From contig NZ_VDND01000001.1 of NCBI RefSeq assembly GCF_007665395.1, positions 806,001 through 870,000 of the forward strand: DNA of 64,000 nt, written 5' to 3'. The notes under the pieces are model-generated. The model was given only the letters and a program-made list of their open reading frames with translations, was not told the DNA's origin and did not search any database. Both the position numbers and the translations under genes were made by a program. The stretch comes from Pseudomonas oryzihabitans. GTDB lineage: Bacteria; Pseudomonadota; Gammaproteobacteria; Pseudomonadales; Pseudomonadaceae. This document shows positions 26,669-34,847 of this stretch, piece after piece. Every line of letters begins with the position of its first letter. Position 1 is the stretch's first letter.

Positions 26669-26703
26669 TTCTGCCAGAGAAAATATCATTCTGCTGGACA
26701 GAA
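26669..26703. promoter_or_regulatory. Paired palindromic operator B (SMP-30 side)
   Basis: Degenerate TTCTG-CCAGA-GAAAA at 26669-26683 followed exactly 20 bp later by a perfect TTCTG-CTGGA-CAGAA at 26689-26703. The perfect site is the outer one here and the outer one in A, so the two pairs are mirror images around the middle of the divergent gap. 90 bp before the SMP-30 start. Confidence 0.6.
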
Positions 26704-26793
26704 CAACGATAACAGAAGAGCGTGTCGGCCCGATCGCTGCCCAGCCCTGGCTGATGGGCTAGGCCTCACGCATCGCCGACATGGAGAATCGCC

Positions 26794-27726
26794 ATGAGTC
26801 TGTTCGCCCCACCTCAGGAACGCCCCACCCACCTCTTTACTCGGCTGCCCGAAGAATTCTGGCGCGAGGGTGATTCCGACTGGGTCCGGGCCAATAAACC
26901 CGGCCAGCGGGTGAAGAGCTTTCTGGAGGGACCCTCGTTCGATCGCGACGGCAACCTCTATGTGACCGACATTCCCTATGGGCGGATCTTCCGGATCTCG
27001 CCGCAGGGTGAGTGGACGCTGCTCGTCGAGTACGACGGTTGGCCGAATGGGCTCAAGGTCCACCGCGATGGCCGCCTGTTCGTGGCGGATTACCGCAAGG
27101 GAATCCTGATCATCGATCCGGTGAGCGGTCGGATCGAATCCTTCCTCACCCACCGGCGTAGCGAAAGCTTCAAGGGCGTCAATGACCTCTGCTTCGATGC
27201 CGAGGGTCGCCTCTATTTCACCGATCAAGGGCAGACCGGCATGCACGACCAGACCGGCCGGGTGTTTCGCCATGATCCCAGCAGCGGTCGCCTCGATTGC
27301 CTGCTGGATAACGGGCCCAGCCCCAACGGCCTGGTGCTGGATCTGGAGGAAAAAGCGCTGCTGGTGGCCATGACCCGAGGCAATGCCATCTGGCGCCTGC
27401 CGCTGCAGCCGGACGGCCAGACATCGAAGGTAGGCATCTTCGCTGCCATGGCCGGTGGTGTCAGCGGTGCGGACGGCCTGGCGCTCGACGCCGCGGGCGG
27501 CCTCTACGTCTGCGACGCCGGCCATGGCTGTGTCTGGAGCTTCGATCGTTTCGGCGTACCCCAGTACCGGTACCTGAGCTGTACCGAAGGTCGCACCCTG
27601 ACGAATCTGGCCTTCGGTGGGCCTGAGCAGCGTGATCTCTACATCACGGACTCGTCGACCGGCAGCGTACTCAGGGCGACGACGGAGCAACCGGGCAAGG
27701 CCCTGTTCTCCCACCTGCCGCACTAA
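26794..27726 (+). CDS. SMP-30/gluconolactonase/LRE family lactonase-like protein
   Basis: 310 residues, six-bladed propeller of the SMP-30 family. Metal ligands can be inferred from FLEGPSFDRDGNLYVTD (Glu), NGLKVHRDGRLFVADY, KGVNDLCFDAEGRLYFTDQG (Asn) and SGADGLALDAAGGLYVCDAGHG (Asp). No leader peptide, so it is cytoplasmic. It would open a lactone, perhaps a lactonised form of the acid handled by the divergent CoA-transferase/lyase operon. SD GGAG. Followed by a CitMHS transporter 90 bp downstream. Confidence 0.85.
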   Translation: MSLFAPPQERPTHLFTRLPEEFWREGDSDWVRANKPGQRVKSFLEGPSFDRDGNLYVTDIPYGRIFRISPQGEWTLLVEYDGWPNGLKVHRDGRLFVADYRKGILIIDPVSGRIESFLTHRRSESFKGVNDLCFDAEGRLYFTDQGQTGMHDQTGRVFRHDPSSGRLDCLLDNGPSPNGLVLDLEEKALLVAMTRGNAIWRLPLQPDGQTSKVGIFAAMAGGVSGADGLALDAAGGLYVCDAGHGCVWSFDRFGVPQYRYLSCTEGRTLTNLAFGGPEQRDLYITDSSTGSVLRATTEQPGKALFSHLPH

Positions 27727-27816
27727 GGCATTACGTAGCCCCCTTGCCCCGTTCCTGACGGCGCGCAGATCGCTGCGCGTCACCCCGCCTATAAGAATCG
27801 ATAAGAAGAGGGATAC

Positions 27817-29103
27817 ATGCTGACCATCCTCAGCTACACGATGATCGCTTGCTTCATGTACCTGATCATGAGCAAGCGCCTCTCGCCGCTGGTCGCGCTC
27901 ATCCTGGTACCCATCGCCTTCGCCTGCCTCGGCGGCTTCGCGAGCGGCCTCGGCCCCATGATGCTCAACGGCGTGAAGATGCTGGCGCCCACCGGCATCA
28001 TGCTCACCTTCGCCATCCTGTATTTCTGCATGATGACCGATGCGGGATTGTTCAATCCGCTCATCAAGCTGATCCTGAAGATCGTCAAGGGCGATCCCCA
28101 GCGCATCGTGCTCGGTACCGCGGTGCTGGGTACCTGCGTCGGTCTCGATGGCGACGGCGCGACCACCTACATCATCAGCACCGCCGCCCTGCTGCCCCTG
28201 TACCGTCGCACCGGCATCAGCCTGCAGGTGATGGCGACGGTCCTGCTGCTCACCATCGGCGTGATGAACATCCTGCCCTGGGCCGGGCCCTTCTCCCGCG
28301 CGGCCAGCGCCATGCACGTCGACATCACGGACCTCTTCATCGAGATGCTGCCCATCATGGTGGCCGGACTCGCCTGGGTATGGTTCGCTGCCTTTTCGCT
28401 GGGCCGAGCCGAGCGCCGTCGGCTGGGTATCGTCACGCTCAAGGACGGTGAAGGCCTGGAAGACTTCGCCGAGCAGCGGCTGGGCGACTGGCGCTTCCTG
28501 TTCAATGCGGTGCTGACCATCGCGCTGATCACCCTGATGATGCTCAACCTGATGCCCCTGCCGATCCTGTTCATGGTCGCCTTCGCCCTGGGCCTGGTGG
28601 TCAACTTCCCCAGCATGAAGGCGCAAAAGGAAGTCATCAGTAAACACGCGGCCAATGTCATGGCCGTGACGCTGCTGATCTTCGCAGCGGGTATCTTCGT
28701 CGGCATCATGTCGGGTACCGGCATGGTCCAGGCCATTTCCGACAGCCTGGTGGCGGTGATACCCGAAGCGGCCGGTCGCTACATGTCGACGTTCACCGCC
28801 TTCATCAGCATGCCCTTCACCTATGTGCTGACCAACGACGCCTTCTACTTCGGGATCCTGCCCATCCTGGCGGAAACCGCCAACCACTATGGCCTGACGC
28901 ATCAGGAGATGGCGATAGCCTCGCTCATCGGCCAACCGGTGCACCTGCTCAGCCCCCTGGTGGCCTCGACCTACCTGCTATGCGGGCTACTCAACATCGA
29001 TTACGGCGACAACCAGCGGGCCACGCTCGGCTGGAGCGTGGGTACCTGCCTGGTCATGTTCGTCGCGGCGGTCGCGCTGGGGAAGATCAGCCTGATCTAC
29101 TGA
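27817..29103 (+). CDS. CitMHS-family citrate/organic acid transporter
   Basis: 428 residues, about eleven hydrophobic segments. Family sequence: GVKMLAPTGIMLTFAILYFCMMTDAGLF near residues 53-80, GLDGDGATTYIISTAALLPLYRR, and TNDAFYFGILPILAETANHYGL near 330-350. CitMHS proteins carry metal-complexed citrate with protons, and related acids. Ribosome site AGAGGG. In line with the SMP-30 gene, so it is probably controlled from the same divergent operator region and would be a second uptake route for the same or a precursor acid. Confidence 0.87.
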   Translation: MLTILSYTMIACFMYLIMSKRLSPLVALILVPIAFACLGGFASGLGPMMLNGVKMLAPTGIMLTFAILYFCMMTDAGLFNPLIKLILKIVKGDPQRIVLGTAVLGTCVGLDGDGATTYIISTAALLPLYRRTGISLQVMATVLLLTIGVMNILPWAGPFSRAASAMHVDITDLFIEMLPIMVAGLAWVWFAAFSLGRAERRRLGIVTLKDGEGLEDFAEQRLGDWRFLFNAVLTIALITLMMLNLMPLPILFMVAFALGLVVNFPSMKAQKEVISKHAANVMAVTLLIFAAGIFVGIMSGTGMVQAISDSLVAVIPEAAGRYMSTFTAFISMPFTYVLTNDAFYFGILPILAETANHYGLTHQEMAIASLIGQPVHLLSPLVASTYLLCGLLNIDYGDNQRATLGWSVGTCLVMFVAAVALGKISLIY

Positions 29104-29289
29104 CCGTGGCTGACCGGCCTAACGCGACTGGCTCGGGCCTCGCCAGGAGCGACGGCCCGGAACTTGGTCCTGCCAGACGAACAACAACGGCAGGCTCGAC
29201 GGGGAGCCGGTCGCCGGTTGTCGTCGCGCCAAGCACCCCAGCCGTCGAGGACAGTGCGCAACCGGCCCGGGCGCGCTGGCGCAGCAACC

Positions 29290-29994
29290 CTACCGCTCAG
29301 CCGCCGCTGGTGCCTGACGCGCCACGCCGTCGTAGGCATCGAGCATCCGCTCACACCAGGCCGTGATCGGGTCGTCCGACACCGATAGCGGTTGCGTGCT
29401 GACAACCCGCGCCCACTGAAAGGCGCCGAAGACGATGTGATCGGCATAGGCCGGGGCTTCACCGGCGAGGTAGTCCTGCACGGCCAGGGTGCTGCGCAGC
29501 GGCTTCAGCACCTCGCGAAGGGCCTGCAGCGAGGCATCGCGCTCTCCCGCCAGCGCCTCCAGCGACACGCCGAACGCCGCTTCGCGGGTCCGCTTGAAAT
29601 AGTCCTGGTCGGCTTCATCCAGCACCGCATGGACATCGGGCAGGATCAACCGCGCCAGCGCCGGGTGGACGCTGTCCGCGACCCACTGATTGATGAAGCG
29701 CGTCGTTGCCTTGAGCGAGGCATCGCCCAGCAGGGAGGGCCGCTCAGGATATTGGTGATCCAGGTACTCGGCGATGGCCCAGCTATCGCTCACCCACTGA
29801 TCGCCGTCCACCAGTACCGGCACCTTGCCCTGCCCGGACGCGGCGATGGCCTCCTTTTCATGAAAACGCCAGGCAAGGGTCTCGACCGGCAGCCCCTTGT
29901 GGGCGAGCGCCAGCCGCACGCGCCAGCAATAGGGGCTGAAGCGGCAGCTGTCGTCGGCACCGGTCAGTTCGTACAGGCGTAGCGGAGTAGTCAT
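29290..29994 (-). CDS. Glutathione S-transferase family protein (beta-etherase-like)
   Basis: 234 residues. Thioredoxin-fold domain at ~5-85 with CRFSPYCWRVRLALAHKGL and the cis-Pro/glutathione motif GKVPVLVDGDQWVSDSWAIAEYLD; helical C-terminal domain ~95-225. The CRFSPYCWR start is characteristic of the LigE/LigF-like branch rather than of housekeeping GSTs. Cytoplasmic; substrate unknown. Stands alone; 186 bp of apparently empty sequence separate it from the convergent CitMHS gene. Confidence 0.83.
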   Translation of the reverse strand: MTTPLRLYELTGADDSCRFSPYCWRVRLALAHKGLPVETLAWRFHEKEAIAASGQGKVPVLVDGDQWVSDSWAIAEYLDHQYPERPSLLGDASLKATTRFINQWVADSVHPALARLILPDVHAVLDEADQDYFKRTREAAFGVSLEALAGERDASLQALREVLKPLRSTLAVQDYLAGEAPAYADHIVFGAFQWARVVSTQPLSVSDDPITAWCERMLDAYDGVARQAPAAAER

Positions 29995-30239
29995 CGGGGT
30001 ATTCTCTCCTGGTCAACCAGCGAAGGGTCTTGGGTAACTCCCGCTTCAGGCACATTCGCCTGCGGGGTCTTCTGGGACAGCGACACGGCGCCATAAGTAC
30101 CAAATCGCCTGCGCGTTGCTTAGCTAACGGACGACCCGCGCGGCGGGCAGCGGGCGTTGGCCTGGCGACTGACCCAGGAGCGCGTCCCGGTTCCGCGCCG
30201 TCGTTTCCCGTATCGGCTAGAGTTCAGCAGGCCTTTTTA

Positions 30240-30276
30240 CCCGTCGAGCATGACGAGCATCGGTATGCTCGACGGG
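30240..30276 (+). other. Strong hairpin with a nested alternative fold in the PPOX leader
   Basis: CCCGTCGAGCAT (30240-30251) pairs perfectly with ATGCTCGACGGG (30265-30276), a 12-bp stem with a 13-base loop. The right arm can instead pair with a closer CGAGCAT (30254-30260) to give a 7-bp stem with a CGGT loop. The two folds exclude each other. It starts 78 bases upstream of the flavoprotein ATG; no U tract follows, so it is not an ordinary terminator. The rest of the 29995-30317 gap shows nothing recognisable. Confidence 0.6.
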
Positions 30277-30317
30277 CAACCAGAGACGCGCAGACCACCT
30301 CAAGCCAGGAGCCGCCC

Positions 30318-30950
30318 ATGGAGCAGGACCCGCCAACGCAGGACTACATCACCACGATCCAGGCATTGGAAAGCCTCTATGGCCAGGTCGCCGCACCGTC
30401 GCTGCTGAAAGAGGTCGACCACCTCCACCCCGCCTACCAGCCGTTCATCGAGGCGGCGTCCTTCGTGGTCCTGGCTTCTTCCGGATCCCAGGGGCTGGAT
30501 GTTTCTCCGCGTGGCGATGCGCCGGGATTCGTCCAGGTCCACGACGCCAAGACGCTCTATCTGCCGGACCGCCGTGGCAACAATCGCCTGGATACCCTAA
30601 GCAACATCCTCCAGGATCCGCGGGTAGCCCTGCTGTTCCTGATTCCCGGCATTGGCGAGACCCTGCGCGTCAATGGCACCGCCCGGATAGCGGTCGATCC
30701 GGCCTTGCTGGCACGCTTCGAGGTCAAGGGCCAACGCCCGCGAACGGTGCTGGAAGTCACCGTCACCAGTGTCTATTTCCAGTGCAGCCGCGCGGTGATC
30801 AGGGCCGGGCTCTGGGATGCTTCCAAGCACCTGGCACGCAGTGCGCTACCCTCCCCCGGCGCGATCTTCCAGCAGCTCTGTCCGACGCAGGTGGATGGTG
30901 AGGCGTACGACCAGGCCTTGCCCCAACGCATCGCCAGCACACTCTACTAA
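30318..30950 (+). CDS. FMN-dependent PPOX-type flavoprotein (pyridoxamine phosphate oxidase family)
   Basis: 210 residues. FMN-binding split-barrel sequence: AASFVVLASSGSQGLDVSPRGDAPGFVQV, LYLPDRRGNNRLDTLSNILQDPRVALLFLIPG and ETLRVNGTARI, matching the MSMEG_1061-type branch of the PNPOx-like superfamily. This branch lacks an assigned substrate. Start at MEQDPPTQD with AGGAG six bases upstream; a longer open frame exists upstream but is crossed by the hairpin. Next gene (DUF1993) begins 87 bp downstream on the same strand. Confidence 0.82.
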   Translation: MEQDPPTQDYITTIQALESLYGQVAAPSLLKEVDHLHPAYQPFIEAASFVVLASSGSQGLDVSPRGDAPGFVQVHDAKTLYLPDRRGNNRLDTLSNILQDPRVALLFLIPGIGETLRVNGTARIAVDPALLARFEVKGQRPRTVLEVTVTSVYFQCSRAVIRAGLWDASKHLARSALPSPGAIFQQLCPTQVDGEAYDQALPQRIASTLY

Positions 30951-31037
30951 TACTCCACGGGGGCTAGCACACCGGACAATCTTCAGCCCCACCGGCTGAG
31001 CACAGCGCACGCTCCCTCGACTCCTCCAGGACCTGCC

Positions 31038-31601
31038 ATGACCCTTACCGATCTCCTCGTCCCTACCTACACCAACATGCTGGGAGCCTTGTCGGCCTGG
31101 CTCTCCAAGGCCGAACGCCAGCATCCCGACGGCGCGGCCGAGGCCCTGCTGGTAGCGCGCCTGGCGCCCGATATGTTCCCCCTCGCTACCCAGATCCGCT
31201 TTGCCTGTGTCCAGGCTCAGGAAGGGGTGTTCCGCCTGCATGGCCAGGCCTTTCCCGCTACCTTGACCACGCTGCTCGACGAAGGGCGCCACGCTGCCGA
31301 GCAGCCTGGCTCCATCGCCCAGGCTCAGGCCAGGATCAGCGAAACGCTCGAAGTGGTAAGGACGGTGACGGCCGCCGGGTCGCCTGTCGCAGAAGGCACA
31401 CCCCTCGCCCATGAGCTGCCCCAGGGCATGGTGTTCGACTTCTCGGCGGAGCAGTACGTACGCGACTGGGCGCTGTCGCAGTTCTATTTCCATGTGATGA
31501 CGGCCTACGCCATCCTGCGTGCCGAGGGCGTCGAGCTGGGCAAGGCCGACTACGTCGCCCATGTGCTGCCCTACCTGCGCCCGGGCGCTCCGCCTGCATG
31601 A
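31038..31601 (+). CDS. DUF1993 family protein
   Basis: 187 residues, helical, no leader. Family hallmarks: VPTYTNMLGALSAWLSKAE at the N-terminus, LAPDMFPLATQIRFACVQA, and SQFYFHVMTAYAILRAEGVELGKADY near the C-terminus. The fold resembles the DinB-like four-helix bundle. Function is unknown. AGGA lies before the ATG. It may share a transcript with the PPOX gene upstream. Confidence 0.82.
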   Translation: MTLTDLLVPTYTNMLGALSAWLSKAERQHPDGAAEALLVARLAPDMFPLATQIRFACVQAQEGVFRLHGQAFPATLTTLLDEGRHAAEQPGSIAQAQARISETLEVVRTVTAAGSPVAEGTPLAHELPQGMVFDFSAEQYVRDWALSQFYFHVMTAYAILRAEGVELGKADYVAHVLPYLRPGAPPA

Positions 31602-31797
31602 GTCATGCCTCGATTGCCCAGCTGACGCCAGGGCCTCGGCGTAAGCCCCGCGTGTCTTGAGATCCCTACCTGGCGCTGGACGACGTTCACATCGACCGGC
31701 TGGTAGCTGGCACCTTGCGCAAGCCAGACGGCGGCGGCTCACCCAGCCGCCCGCTGCAATCGACCCTGGGCTTGCGCCTGACAGGAGCGTCGTTCCA

Positions 31798-32547
31798 GTG
31801 AAGGTTTCAATTCGCATAGGCTTTGCCCTGGTCGCCGGCCTGGGGCTGATGAACGTACCGGCCCTCGCCAGTGCCGCCCCCGTGCCTAGCGTGGCGGTGG
31901 CCGTCTATCGCGGGCCGGCCGGTTGTGATGACTGCTCCGAAACCGTGCGTACGGCGCTTGAACACCTGGATCCTCGCTATCGGGTGGACTTCATCGGTCC
32001 GCAGGAGGCTATCGACATCACCCCCGCCACCCTGCGCCGTTATGCCCTCTATGTACAACCGGGCGGCGGCCAGGATATCCCCGCCGCGCTGGACAGCTTG
32101 GGGAAGGCGCGGGTCACCGCGCTGCGTGACTATGTCGCCCAGGGAGGTCGCTACCTGGGGCTCTGCATGGGCGCCTACCTGGCCGATGCCAACAACCTGG
32201 CGCTGATTCCCGAGGAGCTGGATTCCGAGGTGGGCCGGCCCGGCTTTCCGGTCACCACCATCGACGACGCCGCGGTCGCCGTGCGCTGGGCAGGTCGCGA
32301 CGACCAGGTCTTCTACCAGGACGGGCACTATCTGCCGCCCAGCCACGCGCGCGGCTTCGCAACGCTCGCGACCTACGCCAACGGCGACATCGCCGCGGCG
32401 CGCTATGCCTTCGGTCAGGGGGTGGTCGCCCTCAGCGGCCCCCATCCCGAAGCCGACGCCAGCTGGTTCGACCAGGCGGACATCCCACCGGCAAAGCGAC
32501 CCCAGAGCCCCCTGCTCCGCGACCTCGTCGACACAACCCTGCGCTGA
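31798..32547 (+). CDS. Exported BPL-N domain (amidotransferase-like) protein
   Basis: 249 residues from GTG 31798, with AGGAG upstream. Residues 1-28 form a Sec signal (basic start, hydrophobic core, cut after ASA). The remainder matches the biotin-protein-ligase N-terminal (BPL-N) glutaminase-like domain: YVQPGGGQDIPAAL, GGRYLGLCMGAYLAD with the nucleophile-type cysteine, and VVALSGPHPEAD with a terminal His. It is therefore a periplasmic glutaminase-fold protein of unknown substrate. The stop is 24 bp from the convergent NIPSNAP gene. Confidence 0.8.
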   Translation: MKVSIRIGFALVAGLGLMNVPALASAAPVPSVAVAVYRGPAGCDDCSETVRTALEHLDPRYRVDFIGPQEAIDITPATLRRYALYVQPGGGQDIPAALDSLGKARVTALRDYVAQGGRYLGLCMGAYLADANNLALIPEELDSEVGRPGFPVTTIDDAAVAVRWAGRDDQVFYQDGHYLPPSHARGFATLATYANGDIAAARYAFGQGVVALSGPHPEADASWFDQADIPPAKRPQSPLLRDLVDTTLR

Positions 32548-32571
32548 GACCGGTCCCGCCGCGGCGCTTGG

Positions 32572-33183
32572 CTAACAGAGGGGCGAGTGCTCGCCCGCCA
32601 GGGCGATCAGGGAGCTCGCCCGGTCGATCTGCTCGGGAGCCCCCTTGGGTGGCCACAGGCCTGCCGCATAGTGCTTCGCCCGCAGATCGAAGCGCTGCTG
32701 GATGGATTCGAAGCCCCAGAGGTGCAGGATGCGCGGGGGACCGTCGAGCGCGATCATGTTGATCACCAGGTGCTCGGTGTACTCCTGCGCCGGCGCCAAT
32801 GCCGCCTGCCAGGCGGCCAGCGTGGGCGGCAGCCCTCCCGGTTTCAGCCAGTAGGTACGGAACTCGTAGAGACCGCCATAGGCGCGCGGCTCGATGGCCG
32901 GCAGAAAGTCGAAGCCCTGGTAACTCTCCTGCTGCACGGATCGCAACAGGCCGGCCCCCTTGAACGGATCGCTGCTCTGCTCGTGGCGCTGGCGCTCCGC
33001 CGCCAGCTCCTCGTAGGAGGCGAAGCTGCGCAGGATGAGCACTGCGCCCAGCTCACCGATTTCGGAGTGCCAGTGGCCCAGGATGCGCCCGGCGTTCGCC
33101 CCTGCCATCCAGGTCAGGGCGTTGATGGAAATGGTCGCCAGCTTCAGTAGCGGACCCGATAGCTTGGTGAGCTCATAGAGCAT
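32572..33183 (-). CDS. NIPSNAP family protein
   Basis: 203 residues made of two ferredoxin-like halves. The second half begins LYEFRTYWLKPGGLPPTLAAWQAALAPA and ends in HYAAGLWPP, as in NIPSNAP proteins; the first half has HWHSEIGELGAVLILRSFASYEE. No leader. Function is poorly known. SD GGGGAGA before the ATG. Downstream of the PrpD-like gene on the same strand by 74 bp and possibly co-transcribed. Confidence 0.8.
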   Translation of the reverse strand: MLYELTKLSGPLLKLATISINALTWMAGANAGRILGHWHSEIGELGAVLILRSFASYEELAAERQRHEQSSDPFKGAGLLRSVQQESYQGFDFLPAIEPRAYGGLYEFRTYWLKPGGLPPTLAAWQAALAPAQEYTEHLVINMIALDGPPRILHLWGFESIQQRFDLRAKHYAAGLWPPKGAPEQIDRASSLIALAGEHSPLC

Positions 33184-33257
33184 GATAGGTCTCCCCTGGT
33201 AGTGATCACGCAGTGGGGCCAGGCGGGTCTTCGTAGCAGCTGAGCAGCTTGGGGGTA

Positions 33258-34736
33258 CTACGCCGGAAGCCGCCTGGCCGCCTGCGCGATCACGCTGGCG
33301 TCCGGCAACTCTTCGACCTTCCAGCAGGTATCGATGAGCGCCTGAGTCTGCTGCTTGGACAGGATGCCCTCGGCCAGGTCGCTGAACTTCGTCTCCAGCT
33401 GCGCATCGGTCATGGGGACCTCCAGGCTGCCAATCGCGTGCTGGATATATTTGTGTAGCTCACGGCCGTCCTTCATCACGATCGTCATGTCCACCTGCTG
33501 GGGCTTGATCGCCGGATCCACGGTGGCCATCACCCTGCCTCTCAGGGCAACAACTGCTGGATCCCGGACCGCCTGATCGCTGTACTGACGCTCACCCGCA
33601 GCGCCCTGGATCAAGGCGATGGCCACGGAATGGTAGATGCTGAACTTGCCTTCCAGGCCCGTCTTCGGCGTCTGCTTGCCGGTGAGTTCCAGCACGAGCG
33701 GATGGACCCGCAGCCGTACTTCGGCGATCTGGTCGGGCTTCAGCTGGTACTCGTTGCGCAGCTGGATCGCCGCATCGAGCGCCGGATGGATGACGATCCC
33801 GCAGGCGAACGGCTTGTAGGTATTGAGCGCCGCCTCGTAGCGGGTACCCAGGCCCTCGGTGATCTCGGCGAAGTCCTGCTTGGTGCTGATGGTATGGGCC
33901 CACCCGCGCTTCGCTTCGAGCATGCCGTCGGAACTGGTGAAATCCTGGGCGGCGAGCAGTGCGGCGAAGAGCCCGTTGCTGGCAGCCCTGCCAGGGTTGA
34001 AGCTTTTGTTCATGGAGCCGAAGGACTCCCGCAGGCCGACCGGCTGCGACGCCGCCAGGCCCAGTGCCCAGACCATCTGCTGCTCATTCAGGCCGAGCAG
34101 CTTGCCCGCCGCCGCGGCCGCACCGAACACACCCGCCGTGCCGGTGATATGCCAACCGACATCGTAATGATTCGGGTACACGGCATTGCCGATGCGGCAT
34201 TCGGTTTCCACCCCCAGCACCAGGGCGTTGAGAAAGTCCTGCCCGGTTACCGGCCGATACTCGGCCAGCGCCAGGATGGCCGACACCACGGGTCCCGCAG
34301 GATGGATGATGGTTTTCAGGTGGGTGTCGTCGTAATCGAAGATATGGCTGGCCACCCCGTTCAGGAAGGCGGCATTCATGATGTCAAGCCGCTCGGTTCG
34401 CCCCAGCAGACTCGCTTGCTCGGGACCCGCGAAGGGTTTCAGGGCCCGCAAGGCACGTTCGACCGTTTCATGCCGAGAGCCGCCAACGGCGACGCCCACC
34501 CAATTGAGCAGGGTGCGGACACCTTCCTTGCGCACCTTGGGCGGCAGGTCCGCATACCGCGCCCGGACCAGGTAGGCGGCCAATAAGCGCGTGGTGTCTT
34601 TTCCGTCCGCGGGGGCCGCCCCGCCCGGTACTTCCTTGGTGGCGGAATCGGCAGCCACGGCAAAACGCGGCGCGGCGGCCGCTGCCGAGGCAACGGCACT
34701 GATCTTGAGCAAACTGCGGCGGTTCAGGGGAATCAT
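33258..34736 (-). CDS. MmgE/PrpD family protein with a Tat-type leader
   Basis: 492 residues. The N-terminus MIPLNRRSLLKISAVASAA carries a twin-arginine RR-S-LLK motif, a hydrophobic stretch and an A-V-A-A type cleavage region near residue 29. The mature part is a full MmgE/PrpD fold (2-methylcitrate dehydratase and aconitate isomerase-like relatives): HIFDYDDTHLKTIIHPAGPVVSA, GVETECRIGNAVYP, HITGTAGVFGAAAAAGKLLGL, YKPFACGIVIHPALDAA. Family members are normally cytoplasmic. A divergent LysR gene is adjacent. Start at 34736 chosen because the leader begins there. Confidence 0.85.
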   Translation of the reverse strand: MIPLNRRSLLKISAVASAAAAAPRFAVAADSATKEVPGGAAPADGKDTTRLLAAYLVRARYADLPPKVRKEGVRTLLNWVGVAVGGSRHETVERALRALKPFAGPEQASLLGRTERLDIMNAAFLNGVASHIFDYDDTHLKTIIHPAGPVVSAILALAEYRPVTGQDFLNALVLGVETECRIGNAVYPNHYDVGWHITGTAGVFGAAAAAGKLLGLNEQQMVWALGLAASQPVGLRESFGSMNKSFNPGRAASNGLFAALLAAQDFTSSDGMLEAKRGWAHTISTKQDFAEITEGLGTRYEAALNTYKPFACGIVIHPALDAAIQLRNEYQLKPDQIAEVRLRVHPLVLELTGKQTPKTGLEGKFSIYHSVAIALIQGAAGERQYSDQAVRDPAVVALRGRVMATVDPAIKPQQVDMTIVMKDGRELHKYIQHAIGSLEVPMTDAQLETKFSDLAEGILSKQQTQALIDTCWKVEELPDASVIAQAARRLPA

Positions 34737-34796
34737 GCGAGGCTCCAAATTAGCGTTCTTGGCAGGAGAAAGGCGCGCAGGGTCAGCATGGAGCAC

Positions 34797-34840
34797 AATG
34801 CATCCCAACTTAACTGCATTTATCCGATGGATCCATGCAT
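34797..34840. promoter_or_regulatory. Inverted repeats between prpD-like and LysR genes
   Basis: AATGCA-N12-TGCATT (34797-34820) and the 10-bp palindrome ATGGATCCAT (34827-34836). Either could be part of the LysR regulator's binding region; both lie just before or across the likely start of the LysR gene. Confidence 0.3.
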
Positions 34841-34847
34841 GAAAAAC

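Noticed and set aside
26528..26703. LexA boxes
   Set aside because: CTGT-N8-ACAG is not matched; the TTCTG-N5-CAGAA spacing is different.
26686..28944. 752-codon open frame opposite the SMP-30 and CitMHS genes
   Set aside because: Spans two well-identified genes and the gap between them; composition is that of a shadow frame.
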